This document shows positions 8,709 to 16,130 of a DNA stretch of 23,795 bases, piece after piece. The position numbers were made by a program, and so were the translations under genes. The notes beneath the pieces are model-generated. The model saw only the letters and a list, made by a program, of their open reading frames with translations, searched no databases and was not told the DNA's origin. This stretch comes from a virus: IMG/VR virus record IMGVR_UViG_3300028045_000100, positions 1 through 23,795 of that record. One strand, given 5' to 3'. Numbering within the stretch: the first letter of the stretch is position 1; every line of letters starts with the position of its first letter.

Positions 8709-11700
8709 TTATTTTAACCCATTTTCTGTATAAGTAAACTCTTTAGTTTTTTTACTTCCTGATTCATTATCTAGTAAATATGATATTACTTTAACTTTAT
8801 TATTTTTCTCACTTAACTTTTTAATTTTTTTATCATTTTTTTCAATATCTTTATCATTTTTCTTTATAGTTTTTAAATCATCACTTATATTACTTGAAGT
8901 TCCTCCCGATATTTTACCTTCTAAAACTTGATTATTATTTTTATACTTTTCATTTAATTCTTTTAAATCTTTTAATTCGTTAGCATTTTTTTCAAATGAT
9001 GTAAGATAGGTTTTTAAATTATATTCCTTACTGTCGGGTTCGGCTGGTTTTGTATCATTTATAATATCTTTAAAACCACTGTTATTTTGAATACTTATAA
9101 TAACTTTTGTTTCACCAGTAGAAGTTATTACAATGTTATTTTCACCTTTAATTGCAATTGTTATATCACCATCTTTATTAACATCTGTACTTCCACCTGT
9201 ATTTTTACCGTCCATACCTTGTTTTGTTATCCCTTCAGTTTTTAATGATTCCGTTAATTTATCTATACCATCTTCTCCTAAAAGGGCCTTTTTTAGTTCT
9301 CCTAATTTAACACCATCCACTATTTTACCTTTGGATAAATCTATTTTATCTGCTCTAGGATCATACATTTGTGTGTTGGCGTAATAATTAAATGAAACCG
9401 CGTTTTGTAATCTATTAATTGGACCAACTAAAGAATGCCCACCAATTAAATCCACACTTAATTGAACATTAGCTATCATGGGTTGTACCCCTATACCTTC
9501 TGGATTTAAATCCCATTTTATACCTGACTCATCATAAGTAATACTTAAACTATTAATCACTACTTTTGTATGGAAAAAGTCACCTATTCTTAATATACAA
9601 ACAGGTGGTCTACCAAAAGATAGGTTTTGAGTTTGGACTTTATCTTGATTACTATTTATACTCGGACCTTGTCTCATACATTGATTTAAAAAGGTTAATC
9701 TAGTGTTTAATCCCTCTGGTGTTGTTGAATGATATCCTGGTTGAAAATATTGTATCTTTTGAGATATTGTAGAAAAGTAGTTTGGGTAATTGGCATCAAT
9801 ATAATCAAAATAATTACTTTCATCTATTATTAAATTATCCACTAATTGTGCAAATTCTGGGTAGTACGACAACCCATCTAATGATTGTTCTTTTGGTTCA
9901 GCCCCTGCGGTTGCATCGTTTTCTAAAATAATATCTACCCTTCTATCATTTTTGTTGTCACCAACTGACAACGTATTTCCTTTTCCTTGTATCTTTTTGA
10001 CATATGAACTAGGTTTTATACCTGTTAAGGTATTTATAAATTTATTAAATGCGTCTTCTGCCCTTTCCTTTGATTGTTTTTTCTGTGCCCCTTTGGTGTC
10101 ATCTGATTTTTCTTTTTCACTTAAAAATTTTGTACCTTCTCTTGGAAAATCTTCGTATTTTCCTGCGAATCCAGTGCTACTAATTTTTAATTTACCACCA
10201 TCAGCAATAATTTCATTAGCAATTTTAGTAAGCTCTGAAAAATCTGGATTACCATCGGTGTCAGTAGTACTACCCTCTACATAAAAAACAGTTGTTGTTT
10301 TTTTAACTTTATATGTGTTACTTTTCTTTTGAAGTGCCACCTCTTTTATTTTATTGTTTATTGCATCCCTAGTAACTTGACTAATATCTCCATTTTTATC
10401 CAATAAATCTAAAAAGTCGTTAGGGGTTACGCAACCAGCGAAAAATCTTTCTATTGCATCATTTTGGTTCCCTCTATATCCATTGATTACTTTTGGGTGA
10501 TCAACAATTATTTTAAATGATAGTTGACCACTTCTTTTAGCGTTATTATAAGTATATACTGGTTCACTTCTACCTATAAAATCTGTTGAAGTCCAATTAG
10601 ATGAAGTGTTTTCATCAAAAGTTAAACCATAGGGTGGAAACCACATAATTCTACCTTTATTCCCACTTAATATGTCCCCAGGACCTATTTCACTTAATGG
10701 TAGATCTGGTAAATTATCCGCCCAAGCCAAATTTTCTATTGAAAGCATGTATTTTTTTAGTGTAGTCCTAGAATCTTCTTTTACAGGATGGTATTTTGGT
10801 ATACCATTACCCATTAATACACTTAGGGTTGAATCTCCTTCTGTAACAGAAAACCCTGGTTGGTCAGGTGATGGAGAATAGAATAAACTAGTATTTCTTA
10901 TAGCGTTTAAATAATTATACCTATCATTTACCGTCCAAACTCTACAATAGTTTCCATTGGATTCCGCATCAATTAATGCGTTTGGGCTTATTGCGTTACC
11001 CCTACTGATTAACCTATCTTCTTTTTTATCTTTAAAAAACTTTTTTGTTTGATTTATAAAGACTTCTGTTTCACTATTATTAACTAATTCTTGTGTTTTA
11101 TATAGTAATGTCTTTTCGTTAAAATTACTTTCACCACCAGTCCTCCAAAAGAATTCTTCATTAACATCTGTTCTAGAAGAGTTACCACTTGTGTCTGTAA
11201 CCCCATTAAAATCAGAACTATCAAATGTTTTTGGGGTCAAAGACCCCCTATTAGTATTTTTTTCTGTTCCAATATAATATTTAGGATTAGTACCTTCCTC
11301 AGACGTACCCTGTAACCTCCTGTCTTCGTAGAATGGTTTATATGTGTTTTGACCTAACAAATCGAATAAAAACGTCACCTGTGAAACACTAGTTCTTTCT
11401 AATAAAGTATTAACTCTACCTTCAGTACCAAGAGTTGGTTCAACTCCTTCCTCTTGATCACCAGATTGTCCAGGATTTTTATTATATTCATTCCATCCTA
11501 CAGCACCATTTGGTAATGTATTAAAATATTGTTCTGAACCCCTTAATCTATTAACATAACTATTGACACCTCCATCATTACCTATTGGTGGTGTAATATT
11601 TCCAGTACTGGGTGTTTCAACATTAGCTTCTTCCTGAATTTGAGATATTTTATCAATTATTGTTTTTTCAAGTTCTTGACCTCCGACTAATCCCAAAGAA

Positions 11701-12203
11701 CTTTCTTTTTGAAAATTTAATGATTTATATGTATCAATAACATTAAAAGGAAATCTAACACCCTTTTCATCTCCAGTATTCACAAGTCTAAATTGTTCAA
11801 TATTATAAGATGTTGGATAAAATCCTCTATTTTTATCTCCAAAACCTTCTGGCGTTGGGTATCCTAAATTTGGTGGAATTGTTAACTCATATGTTCTATA
11901 ATCATCATTTTGTGGAATAAATCTATTAAGATTAACGTTTTGAGTGGTTCTATAAAATGTTCCAAGTGGAAACATTCTTTTTTCTTCATCATAATGTATA
12001 GGTATATTCTCATCAGCGTTACCAAAAATAGGTACATTTATAACATTTCCAATATCTTGTAATTTAGATACAAGACCAGATTGAGTTAATGTTTCGTTGA
12101 CAGGGGGTGGTAAATTTCTATCTAGCAATCTATTTCTAAATTCTTCAGTAGAAAGTGGTCCTATTTGATAAAATGATCCTTGATGGTTTAATATTCCTGC
12201 CAT
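8709..12203 (-). CDS. Large baseplate protein with an embedded OmpA-like domain
   Basis: The product has 1164 residues. Residues ~520-570 (IMWFPPYGLTF, DFIGRSEPVYTYNNAKRSG, LSFKIIVDHP) and ~861-952 (ILRIGDFFHTKVVINSLSIT, KWDLNPEGIGVQPMIANVQL, LIGGHSLVGPINRLQNAVSF) resemble baseplate and tube-initiator proteins of myophages (gp48/gp54 type), which form beta barrels continuing the tail tube. Between them, residues ~634-757 look like an OmpA-C peptidoglycan-binding domain: TTVFYVEGS strand, a central ISSTGFAG turn, an SKERAEDAFNKFINTL helix, VKKIQGKGNT and the closing NDRRVDIIL with the typical Arg pair. Residues ~1060-1140 are a Lys/Asn-rich coiled coil. It follows the tape measure gene, as 48 and 54 follow 29 in T4. 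The fold assignment comes from pattern recognition; the baseplate role is likely, and wall binding by the OmpA-like part is inferred. Confidence 0.8.
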   Translation of the reverse strand: MAGILNHQGSFYQIGPLSTEEFRNRLLDRNLPPPVNETLTQSGLVSKLQDIGNVINVPIFGNADENIPIHYDEEKRMFPLGTFYRTTQNVNLNRFIPQNDDYRTYELTIPPNLGYPTPEGFGDKNRGFYPTSYNIEQFRLVNTGDEKGVRFPFNVIDTYKSLNFQKESSLGLVGGQELEKTIIDKISQIQEEANVETPSTGNITPPIGNDGGVNSYVNRLRGSEQYFNTLPNGAVGWNEYNKNPGQSGDQEEGVEPTLGTEGRVNTLLERTSVSQVTFLFDLLGQNTYKPFYEDRRLQGTSEEGTNPKYYIGTEKNTNRGSLTPKTFDSSDFNGVTDTSGNSSRTDVNEEFFWRTGGESNFNEKTLLYKTQELVNNSETEVFINQTKKFFKDKKEDRLISRGNAISPNALIDAESNGNYCRVWTVNDRYNYLNAIRNTSLFYSPSPDQPGFSVTEGDSTLSVLMGNGIPKYHPVKEDSRTTLKKYMLSIENLAWADNLPDLPLSEIGPGDILSGNKGRIMWFPPYGLTFDENTSSNWTSTDFIGRSEPVYTYNNAKRSGQLSFKIIVDHPKVINGYRGNQNDAIERFFAGCVTPNDFLDLLDKNGDISQVTRDAINNKIKEVALQKKSNTYKVKKTTTVFYVEGSTTDTDGNPDFSELTKIANEIIADGGKLKISSTGFAGKYEDFPREGTKFLSEKEKSDDTKGAQKKQSKERAEDAFNKFINTLTGIKPSSYVKKIQGKGNTLSVGDNKNDRRVDIILENDATAGAEPKEQSLDGLSYYPEFAQLVDNLIIDESNYFDYIDANYPNYFSTISQKIQYFQPGYHSTTPEGLNTRLTFLNQCMRQGPSINSNQDKVQTQNLSFGRPPVCILRIGDFFHTKVVINSLSITYDESGIKWDLNPEGIGVQPMIANVQLSVDLIGGHSLVGPINRLQNAVSFNYYANTQMYDPRADKIDLSKGKIVDGVKLGELKKALLGEDGIDKLTESLKTEGITKQGMDGKNTGGSTDVNKDGDITIAIKGENNIVITSTGETKVIISIQNNSGFKDIINDTKPAEPDSKEYNLKTYLTSFEKNANELKDLKELNEKYKNNNQVLEGKISGGTSSNISDDLKTIKKNDKDIEKNDKKIKKLSEKNNKVKVISYLLDNESGSKKTKEFTYTENGLK

Positions 12204-12386
12204 ATATAATAATTTCTTATTATATAAATATTAGATAGTAAATTTTCAGGTAAATATAATTTTATTTATTATATTTGTTATAGAATTTTTTAATTCTTGT
12301 TTTTCTTTTTTTAAGTATTTAAGCTGGTCCTTGTAATAATAGGAATTTTTTATTTATTAGTCAATACTTTTAATGAATTTTTTTTA
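12204..12386 (-). other. 183-base gap between tape measure and baseplate genes, with a 35-codon frame lacking ATG
   Basis: This is the longest gap in the window. The frame 12353-12246 reads 35 codons to TGA with a coiled-coil-like content (KDQLKYLKKEKQELKNSITN). It contains no ATG, GTG or TTG, only ATA, directly after two stops. It may be a decayed small gene, a peptide with a non-standard start, or chance in lysine-biased AT-rich DNA. No convincing hairpin terminator is visible. Confidence 0.35.
12219..12232. promoter_or_regulatory. Variant of the recurrent intergenic motif
   Basis: AATATTTATATAAT on the minus strand, 15 bases before the start at 12203. It differs from the exact 11-mer by two extra bases (TA) in the middle. 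It lies in the longest gap of the window, so a promoter for the baseplate genes is plausible. Confidence 0.3.
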
Positions 12387-14423
12387 TTATCGACTTTGTA
12401 AAGCGTTAACTCCTCCTTCTTGTGGTAGTTTATTTCCATCTGCAATCATATTATTACTACCAAACTTAACTAATTCTTTAGCTATTAAATCCCTATTTTC
12501 TTTAGTATTCATACCATCTGGTATATTACCACTAAAAACAACATTTAATGTTGCATTACCACCTAATTTCATTTCTGAAGATGTATTATTATTTACTGTT
12601 TGGGCACCACCTTTTGTAACTTTGTCTTTTTGAATAAAAAAAGTGATGTCATTTTCATCTGGTTGTACAATTGCGCTCATACTACCTTTTGGTTTCGAAA
12701 GTACACCACTAAAATTACTTGGACCCGCTATACCATCTTTAATTGGAAATGGTGTCCATCCATCCCAAAATTCTGTCCATTTATTAGTAATTGTATTAAA
12801 AAGATCTTCTATCATTTCCCCAGTACCTGTCATCAAAGTAGTGCCACCTTCTGATAACATTAATAAAGCGTCATTTAACACTTCACCAGCCTTTTCTCCA
12901 GCATCTTCGGGTTTTTCAAAAAATTCGCCGACTGGTCCTGGTAGAGCTTTTAATAAGTCCCCACTCTTCTTAATAAACTCTCCCATAATAACCCCCATAG
13001 TCTCTTGTGGTTTTAGTAACCCCTTTTCCATTGTTGTATAAAAATCCATTTGTTTATTAGCGTTAGCCTTCATTTCTTCATATATATTTTTAGTTATCTC
13101 TGAAGTGGTTAGTGTTGCTTTAGCTGTGGATTTAATAGGGTCTTCATCTGGTTGTGTTGTTAACATACCATCTTGAATAGCATTTTGTATTGCACCCGTA
13201 TCTTCAATTGGTATGGACTTACCTTGAAAATCTACCTGCCATTTACCATCTTTAAATTTAGCCATAGATGCGATAGCAGATTGTTCATCTTCATCAAACA
13301 TATTAGACCCATCAAACGCCTCTTTTATATCTTTAAGTTTTGACGTATGGAATGCCATATCAATAACATTATCTTTAGATAAACCAAGCTTATCTGCCAT
13401 AAAAGTTAATTGTTGTCTAGCCTCAGCTGGTAAATCATATTCACCAGTTTTTTCGTTAAAGGTGACCATATTTTCGGTCATATCAGCCACTTTTTGAGCC
13501 AATTCTTCTGGTTTGTTACGAGCTAAATACATCACTTCAAATGGGTCTCCAAACGCTGCCGCAATATCACCACCCATAAGTTGTAATTCAGCCGCAGCTT
13601 CTATAGCAGCTTCAGGGTTATAGAATTTATCTGCCATACCCAACATATCACTGACATCCATTCTCATTTCAACCGCCAATTTAGCCATTTGTGTCATAGC
13701 TTTAGTTCCACCCTTAAAGGACATTCTTTGCATAGCTGCAAAGTTATTTTCCATCACATCCATTACTTTTTTAGCGTTCAATCCTAATTTTTGTGCATCT
13801 CCATAGACATTACTAAGATTATCATACATCCTCTCAACACTAACCCCCATTAAATCGAATCTTTCAGCTAATTTACCAACAGAGCTTTCTGTCATACCTA
13901 TTCCAACAACCAGATCCACCATATTTTCTATCTCCTCTGGTGAAAATAATTTAATACGACCACTATCATCAGCAAATGCACTTACAATTTCTCTTAAGTC
14001 ACTAGCCTCTAACCCCATTTTTGCAACATATGGCATTGCAGCTTTAAAATTATCCGCCATCATTTTAGATTGTTGGCTTCCCAACCCCATATCTCTTGAT
14101 AGTAATTTAAATTCTTTTGCAATACCTTGACTATATTCCCACTGTTTTCTAGTGTTCATTAAATATGTTGCAGTATCTGCAACTATTTGTTTATGTATAC
14201 CCGCAACATAAACTAAAACATTTTTAGTTTCTTCAGTTGACTTAAAGATTCTCCATTGTGCATCTGATTGACTCCCCTTTTCTCGAGAAATACCCTTTTC
14301 ATATTTTAATAAATCCTTTTTTTGTTTTTCGAACGCATCTTCAATAGTTTTTCTAGCTTCTGCAATTTCACTTGCACTTGCTGTACCCGATTCTAATTTG
14401 TCTAATGCTTGATCTAAAGTCAT
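12387..14423 (-). CDS. Tail tape measure protein
   Basis: The product has 678 residues, largely alpha-helical and Ala/Met/Lys/Glu-rich, with long amphipathic stretches (MGLEASDLREIVSAFADDSG, VMENNFAAMQRMSFKGG). A hydrophobic Gly/Pro-containing part sits around residue 490 (LLKALPGPVGEFF), and a Gly/Asn-rich C-terminal tail ends the protein. This composition and the place between gp26-like and tube-initiator-like genes fit the tape measure role held by gp29 in T4 (order 26-51-27-28-29-48-54). Tape measure proteins span the tail lumen and set its length. With the usual ~0.15 nm per residue, 678 residues predict a tail near 100 nm, close to T4. There is no peptidase or transglycosylase motif that I can see. 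The start ATG lies one base after the upstream gene's stop, so translation is coupled. Confidence 0.75.
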   Translation of the reverse strand: MTLDQALDKLESGTASASEIAEARKTIEDAFEKQKKDLLKYEKGISREKGSQSDAQWRIFKSTEETKNVLVYVAGIHKQIVADTATYLMNTRKQWEYSQGIAKEFKLLSRDMGLGSQQSKMMADNFKAAMPYVAKMGLEASDLREIVSAFADDSGRIKLFSPEEIENMVDLVVGIGMTESSVGKLAERFDLMGVSVERMYDNLSNVYGDAQKLGLNAKKVMDVMENNFAAMQRMSFKGGTKAMTQMAKLAVEMRMDVSDMLGMADKFYNPEAAIEAAAELQLMGGDIAAAFGDPFEVMYLARNKPEELAQKVADMTENMVTFNEKTGEYDLPAEARQQLTFMADKLGLSKDNVIDMAFHTSKLKDIKEAFDGSNMFDEDEQSAIASMAKFKDGKWQVDFQGKSIPIEDTGAIQNAIQDGMLTTQPDEDPIKSTAKATLTTSEITKNIYEEMKANANKQMDFYTTMEKGLLKPQETMGVIMGEFIKKSGDLLKALPGPVGEFFEKPEDAGEKAGEVLNDALLMLSEGGTTLMTGTGEMIEDLFNTITNKWTEFWDGWTPFPIKDGIAGPSNFSGVLSKPKGSMSAIVQPDENDITFFIQKDKVTKGGAQTVNNNTSSEMKLGGNATLNVVFSGNIPDGMNTKENRDLIAKELVKFGSNNMIADGNKLPQEGGVNALQSR

Positions 14424-14424
14424 A

Positions 14425-15120
14425 CTATGATAATTTTATAATTCTAATATCCCCACGATCACGATTACCATTATATCTACCATTTTTATATGATAATTGT
14501 AAATAAACAGATTGACTTCTATCCTTTCTATAACCCTTTAAAAATATCAATAATGAAACATTTTTACGTAAACTATCATTTGTTACATTTAATATGTACC
14601 CCTCATTAGTTTTTTTAGTGGTTAATATATTAAATACATCTCTACCACTAAATACCTTTTCATATTCTTTAGAAGTATCTGCTTTTACAGATAATTTAAA
14701 TTTATCCTCGAACTTTAAACTTATGGTATTATAAGATTCATCACGATCAGCAACCACTGCATTGTCATAGGATGACCTTTTAGATAATTTATCATCAATC
14801 CTAGCCTTAATTTCTTCAAATTCACTACTACTTTTATCTAACGAATATTTCTTTTTTGAATTGGAAAAAATGTTTGGATCTTCAATATAATCATCTATTC
14901 TTTCATCCGCATTTCTTACAGCTTTATTTATCGTATTTCTTAAATACTCTTCACCACCATTTCTTAATAAACTATTTACTATTTTAGGACCAAACAACTG
15001 AATACCCGTCTTTATTATACCAAATACCTCATTGATTTTAGTGGTGTCGTAAATTAAATCATCAATTTCGTTATTTAATGATTCAATAATTAAATTTTGT
15101 TTCTCTAAATTATTTAACAT
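14425..15120 (-). CDS. Hypothetical protein between gp26-like and tape measure genes
   Basis: The product has 231 residues and no family that I recognise. The N-terminal ~110 residues are helical and charged (LNNLEKQNLIIESLNNEIDD, TINKAVRNADERIDDYIED). The C-terminal half is strand-rich and basic (YNTISLKFEDKFKLSVKAD, VSLLIFLKGYRKDRSQSVYL, DRGDIRIIKLS), suggesting a helical arm plus a beta domain. It ends one base before the tape measure start. In T4 the corresponding interval holds 27 and 28, but I see no similarity to either. A small tail or baseplate assembly factor is the reasonable guess from position. LIIE at residues 10-13 resembles a prohead-protease site but lacks the rest of the leader, so I do not count it as cargo. 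Confidence 0.8.
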   Translation of the reverse strand: MLNNLEKQNLIIESLNNEIDDLIYDTTKINEVFGIIKTGIQLFGPKIVNSLLRNGGEEYLRNTINKAVRNADERIDDYIEDPNIFSNSKKKYSLDKSSSEFEEIKARIDDKLSKRSSYDNAVVADRDESYNTISLKFEDKFKLSVKADTSKEYEKVFSGRDVFNILTTKKTNEGYILNVTNDSLRKNVSLLIFLKGYRKDRSQSVYLQLSYKNGRYNGNRDRGDIRIIKLS

Positions 15121-15130
15121 GATTAGTTTT

Positions 15131-15142
15131 ATTAATAAATAT
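15131..15142. promoter_or_regulatory. Variant of the recurrent intergenic motif
   Basis: ATATTTATTAAT on the minus strand, 10 bases before the start at 15120. It has one extra base relative to the exact 11-mer. It lies in the 39-base gap after the small gp51-like frame. Confidence 0.3.
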
Positions 15143-15159
15143 ATTAAAATAGTAAAAAC

Positions 15160-15276
15160 CTAATCTTTTTGTGGATATAATTCGTTAAGAAATATTCTTC
15201 TAGTATATGTGGGCATTATCATAATATCACTATATGAAAAATTACCGTCTTTAGTTAAGTGAAAAATTTCCTTCAT
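15160..15276 (-). CDS. Small gp51-like baseplate hub assembly frame downstream of gp26-like gene
   Basis: ATG 15276 gives 38 residues (KEIFHLTKDGNFSYSDIMIM, then PTYTRRIFLNELYPQ). The pattern E-hydrophobic..L...G.FSY.D...MP...RR.F...L is typical of small tail-assembly or gp51-like proteins and of C-terminal extensions of gp26-like proteins. The same frame is open upstream to ATG 15396, inside the gp26-like gene in the +1 frame, and the part directly upstream (SKYLSSLMKEIF) also looks genuine. It could therefore be a separate protein started 16 bases after the gp26-like stop, or the tail of a gp26 fusion made by +1 frameshifting at CTC-TAA. In T4, gene 51 directly follows gene 26; gp51 is needed for hub assembly. 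The family link is moderate and the true start is uncertain. Confidence 0.55.
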   Translation of the reverse strand: MKEIFHLTKDGNFSYSDIMIMPTYTRRIFLNELYPQKD

Positions 15277-15292
15277 TAAGGAACTTAAATAC

Positions 15293-16060
15293 TTAGAGTT
15301 CAGGCCAGAAAAAAGATTTGTTGAGTCTAAGAAAGGTGTTAACGGATTCCCCCCCTTGAATCCGCGCTTTTGTTTCAAAATCAATACCAGGTTCATTTTC
15401 CCTAATATATTTAGTTAAAGTTCTACTATCTAAAATAGACATAGTTTTAATGAAATTACTTATATAGATTTTATCTCTATTACCATCAAGTTCCATTATA
15501 AGCTTTTCTAATTTTAATGTTAAAGCAAATGATATATCAGTTTCAAAACGCTTTTTCATAAACTCATCCTTTTCATCTATATCTTTTTCATCTTTACCAT
15601 TTAAGAACCTAAATTTTATTTTTTTCTTACTTTTTGGTAATTCAAAGTCAAACTCATTATTTTCATCAGGATTAATAGTTAATTTTTTTTGTTTGAGTTC
15701 ACTTAGATTAATAGTTCCCTCAACAACATCCCCATTTTTATTTAAAACGCCCTGTTTAAATTCTTCACCAAAAGAAGTAGACCTTAGAAATAATAATAAT
15801 GCCACTCTATCCCCATCCAATAGTTCTTCAACAGGAAATCCAAGATCTTTTACTTTTCTTTCCAATAAAACGTCTAAAACTCTTCCAGAATTCATTATAT
15901 TAGGAGATACCAATACATTTTCATCCATAGCGGTTAAATATTCAACCTTTACACTACTTTTTTTATTGGGGTATAATAAACCTTGTGATGGTAATTCTAA
16001 AATATCATAAGGTACTTTGTATTCATCAGGTACAAAATTTGGGTCTAATGCATTTTCCAT
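15293..16060 (-). CDS. 26: Baseplate hub assembly protein, T4 gp26-like
   Basis: The product has 255 residues. The N-terminus ILELPSQGLLYPNKKSSVKV, then YLTAMDENVLVSP, matches the LPS.G.(L/F)YP...V.V..(L/M)T..(D/E)E pattern of the T4_baseplate (gp26) family. A charged middle (~residues 120-180) follows, then IYISNFIKTMSILDSRTLTK, and the protein ends in KSFFWPEL, where family members commonly end in an FFWP-type motif. gp26 helps build the central hub of the baseplate. The zinc-ribbon cysteines that I recall from some homologues near the C-terminus are absent here. The gene follows a 70-base gap carrying an exact recurrent motif 12 bases before the start, so it may open a new transcription unit for tail genes. 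The downstream gp51-like frame overlaps or abuts it. Confidence 0.75.
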   Translation of the reverse strand: MENALDPNFVPDEYKVPYDILELPSQGLLYPNKKSSVKVEYLTAMDENVLVSPNIMNSGRVLDVLLERKVKDLGFPVEELLDGDRVALLLFLRSTSFGEEFKQGVLNKNGDVVEGTINLSELKQKKLTINPDENNEFDFELPKSKKKIKFRFLNGKDEKDIDEKDEFMKKRFETDISFALTLKLEKLIMELDGNRDKIYISNFIKTMSILDSRTLTKYIRENEPGIDFETKARIQGGESVNTFLRLNKSFFWPEL

Positions 16061-16072
16061 ATTAAAACTTTT

Positions 16073-16083
16073 ATTATAAATAT
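16073..16083. promoter_or_regulatory. Recurrent intergenic motif, copy 2
   Basis: An exact ATATTTATAAT on the minus strand, 12 bases before the start at 16060, the same spacing as copy 1. It sits in the gap between the last cargo-type gene and the first baseplate gene, where a promoter would make sense. Confidence 0.4.
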
Positions 16084-16130
16084 AAGGTATTAGAAAATAT
16101 AGTAAATATTATAAAAAATTATCGAACTAC

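Noticed and set aside
15349-15355. Run of seven G on the coding strand as a slippery site joining gp26-like and gp51-like frames
   Set aside because: Slipping here would remove the FFWPEL end, which looks conserved. Another G run of eight occurs at 3747-3754 in the hub gene with no frame change, so such runs reflect GGG codons.
15293-15396. Frame starting at ATG 15396 (MNLVLILKQK) as the gp51-like N-terminus
   Set aside because: Its first ~30 residues only mirror the gp26-like coding sequence in another frame and show no family pattern; the recognisable part begins near SKYLSSLMKEIF.
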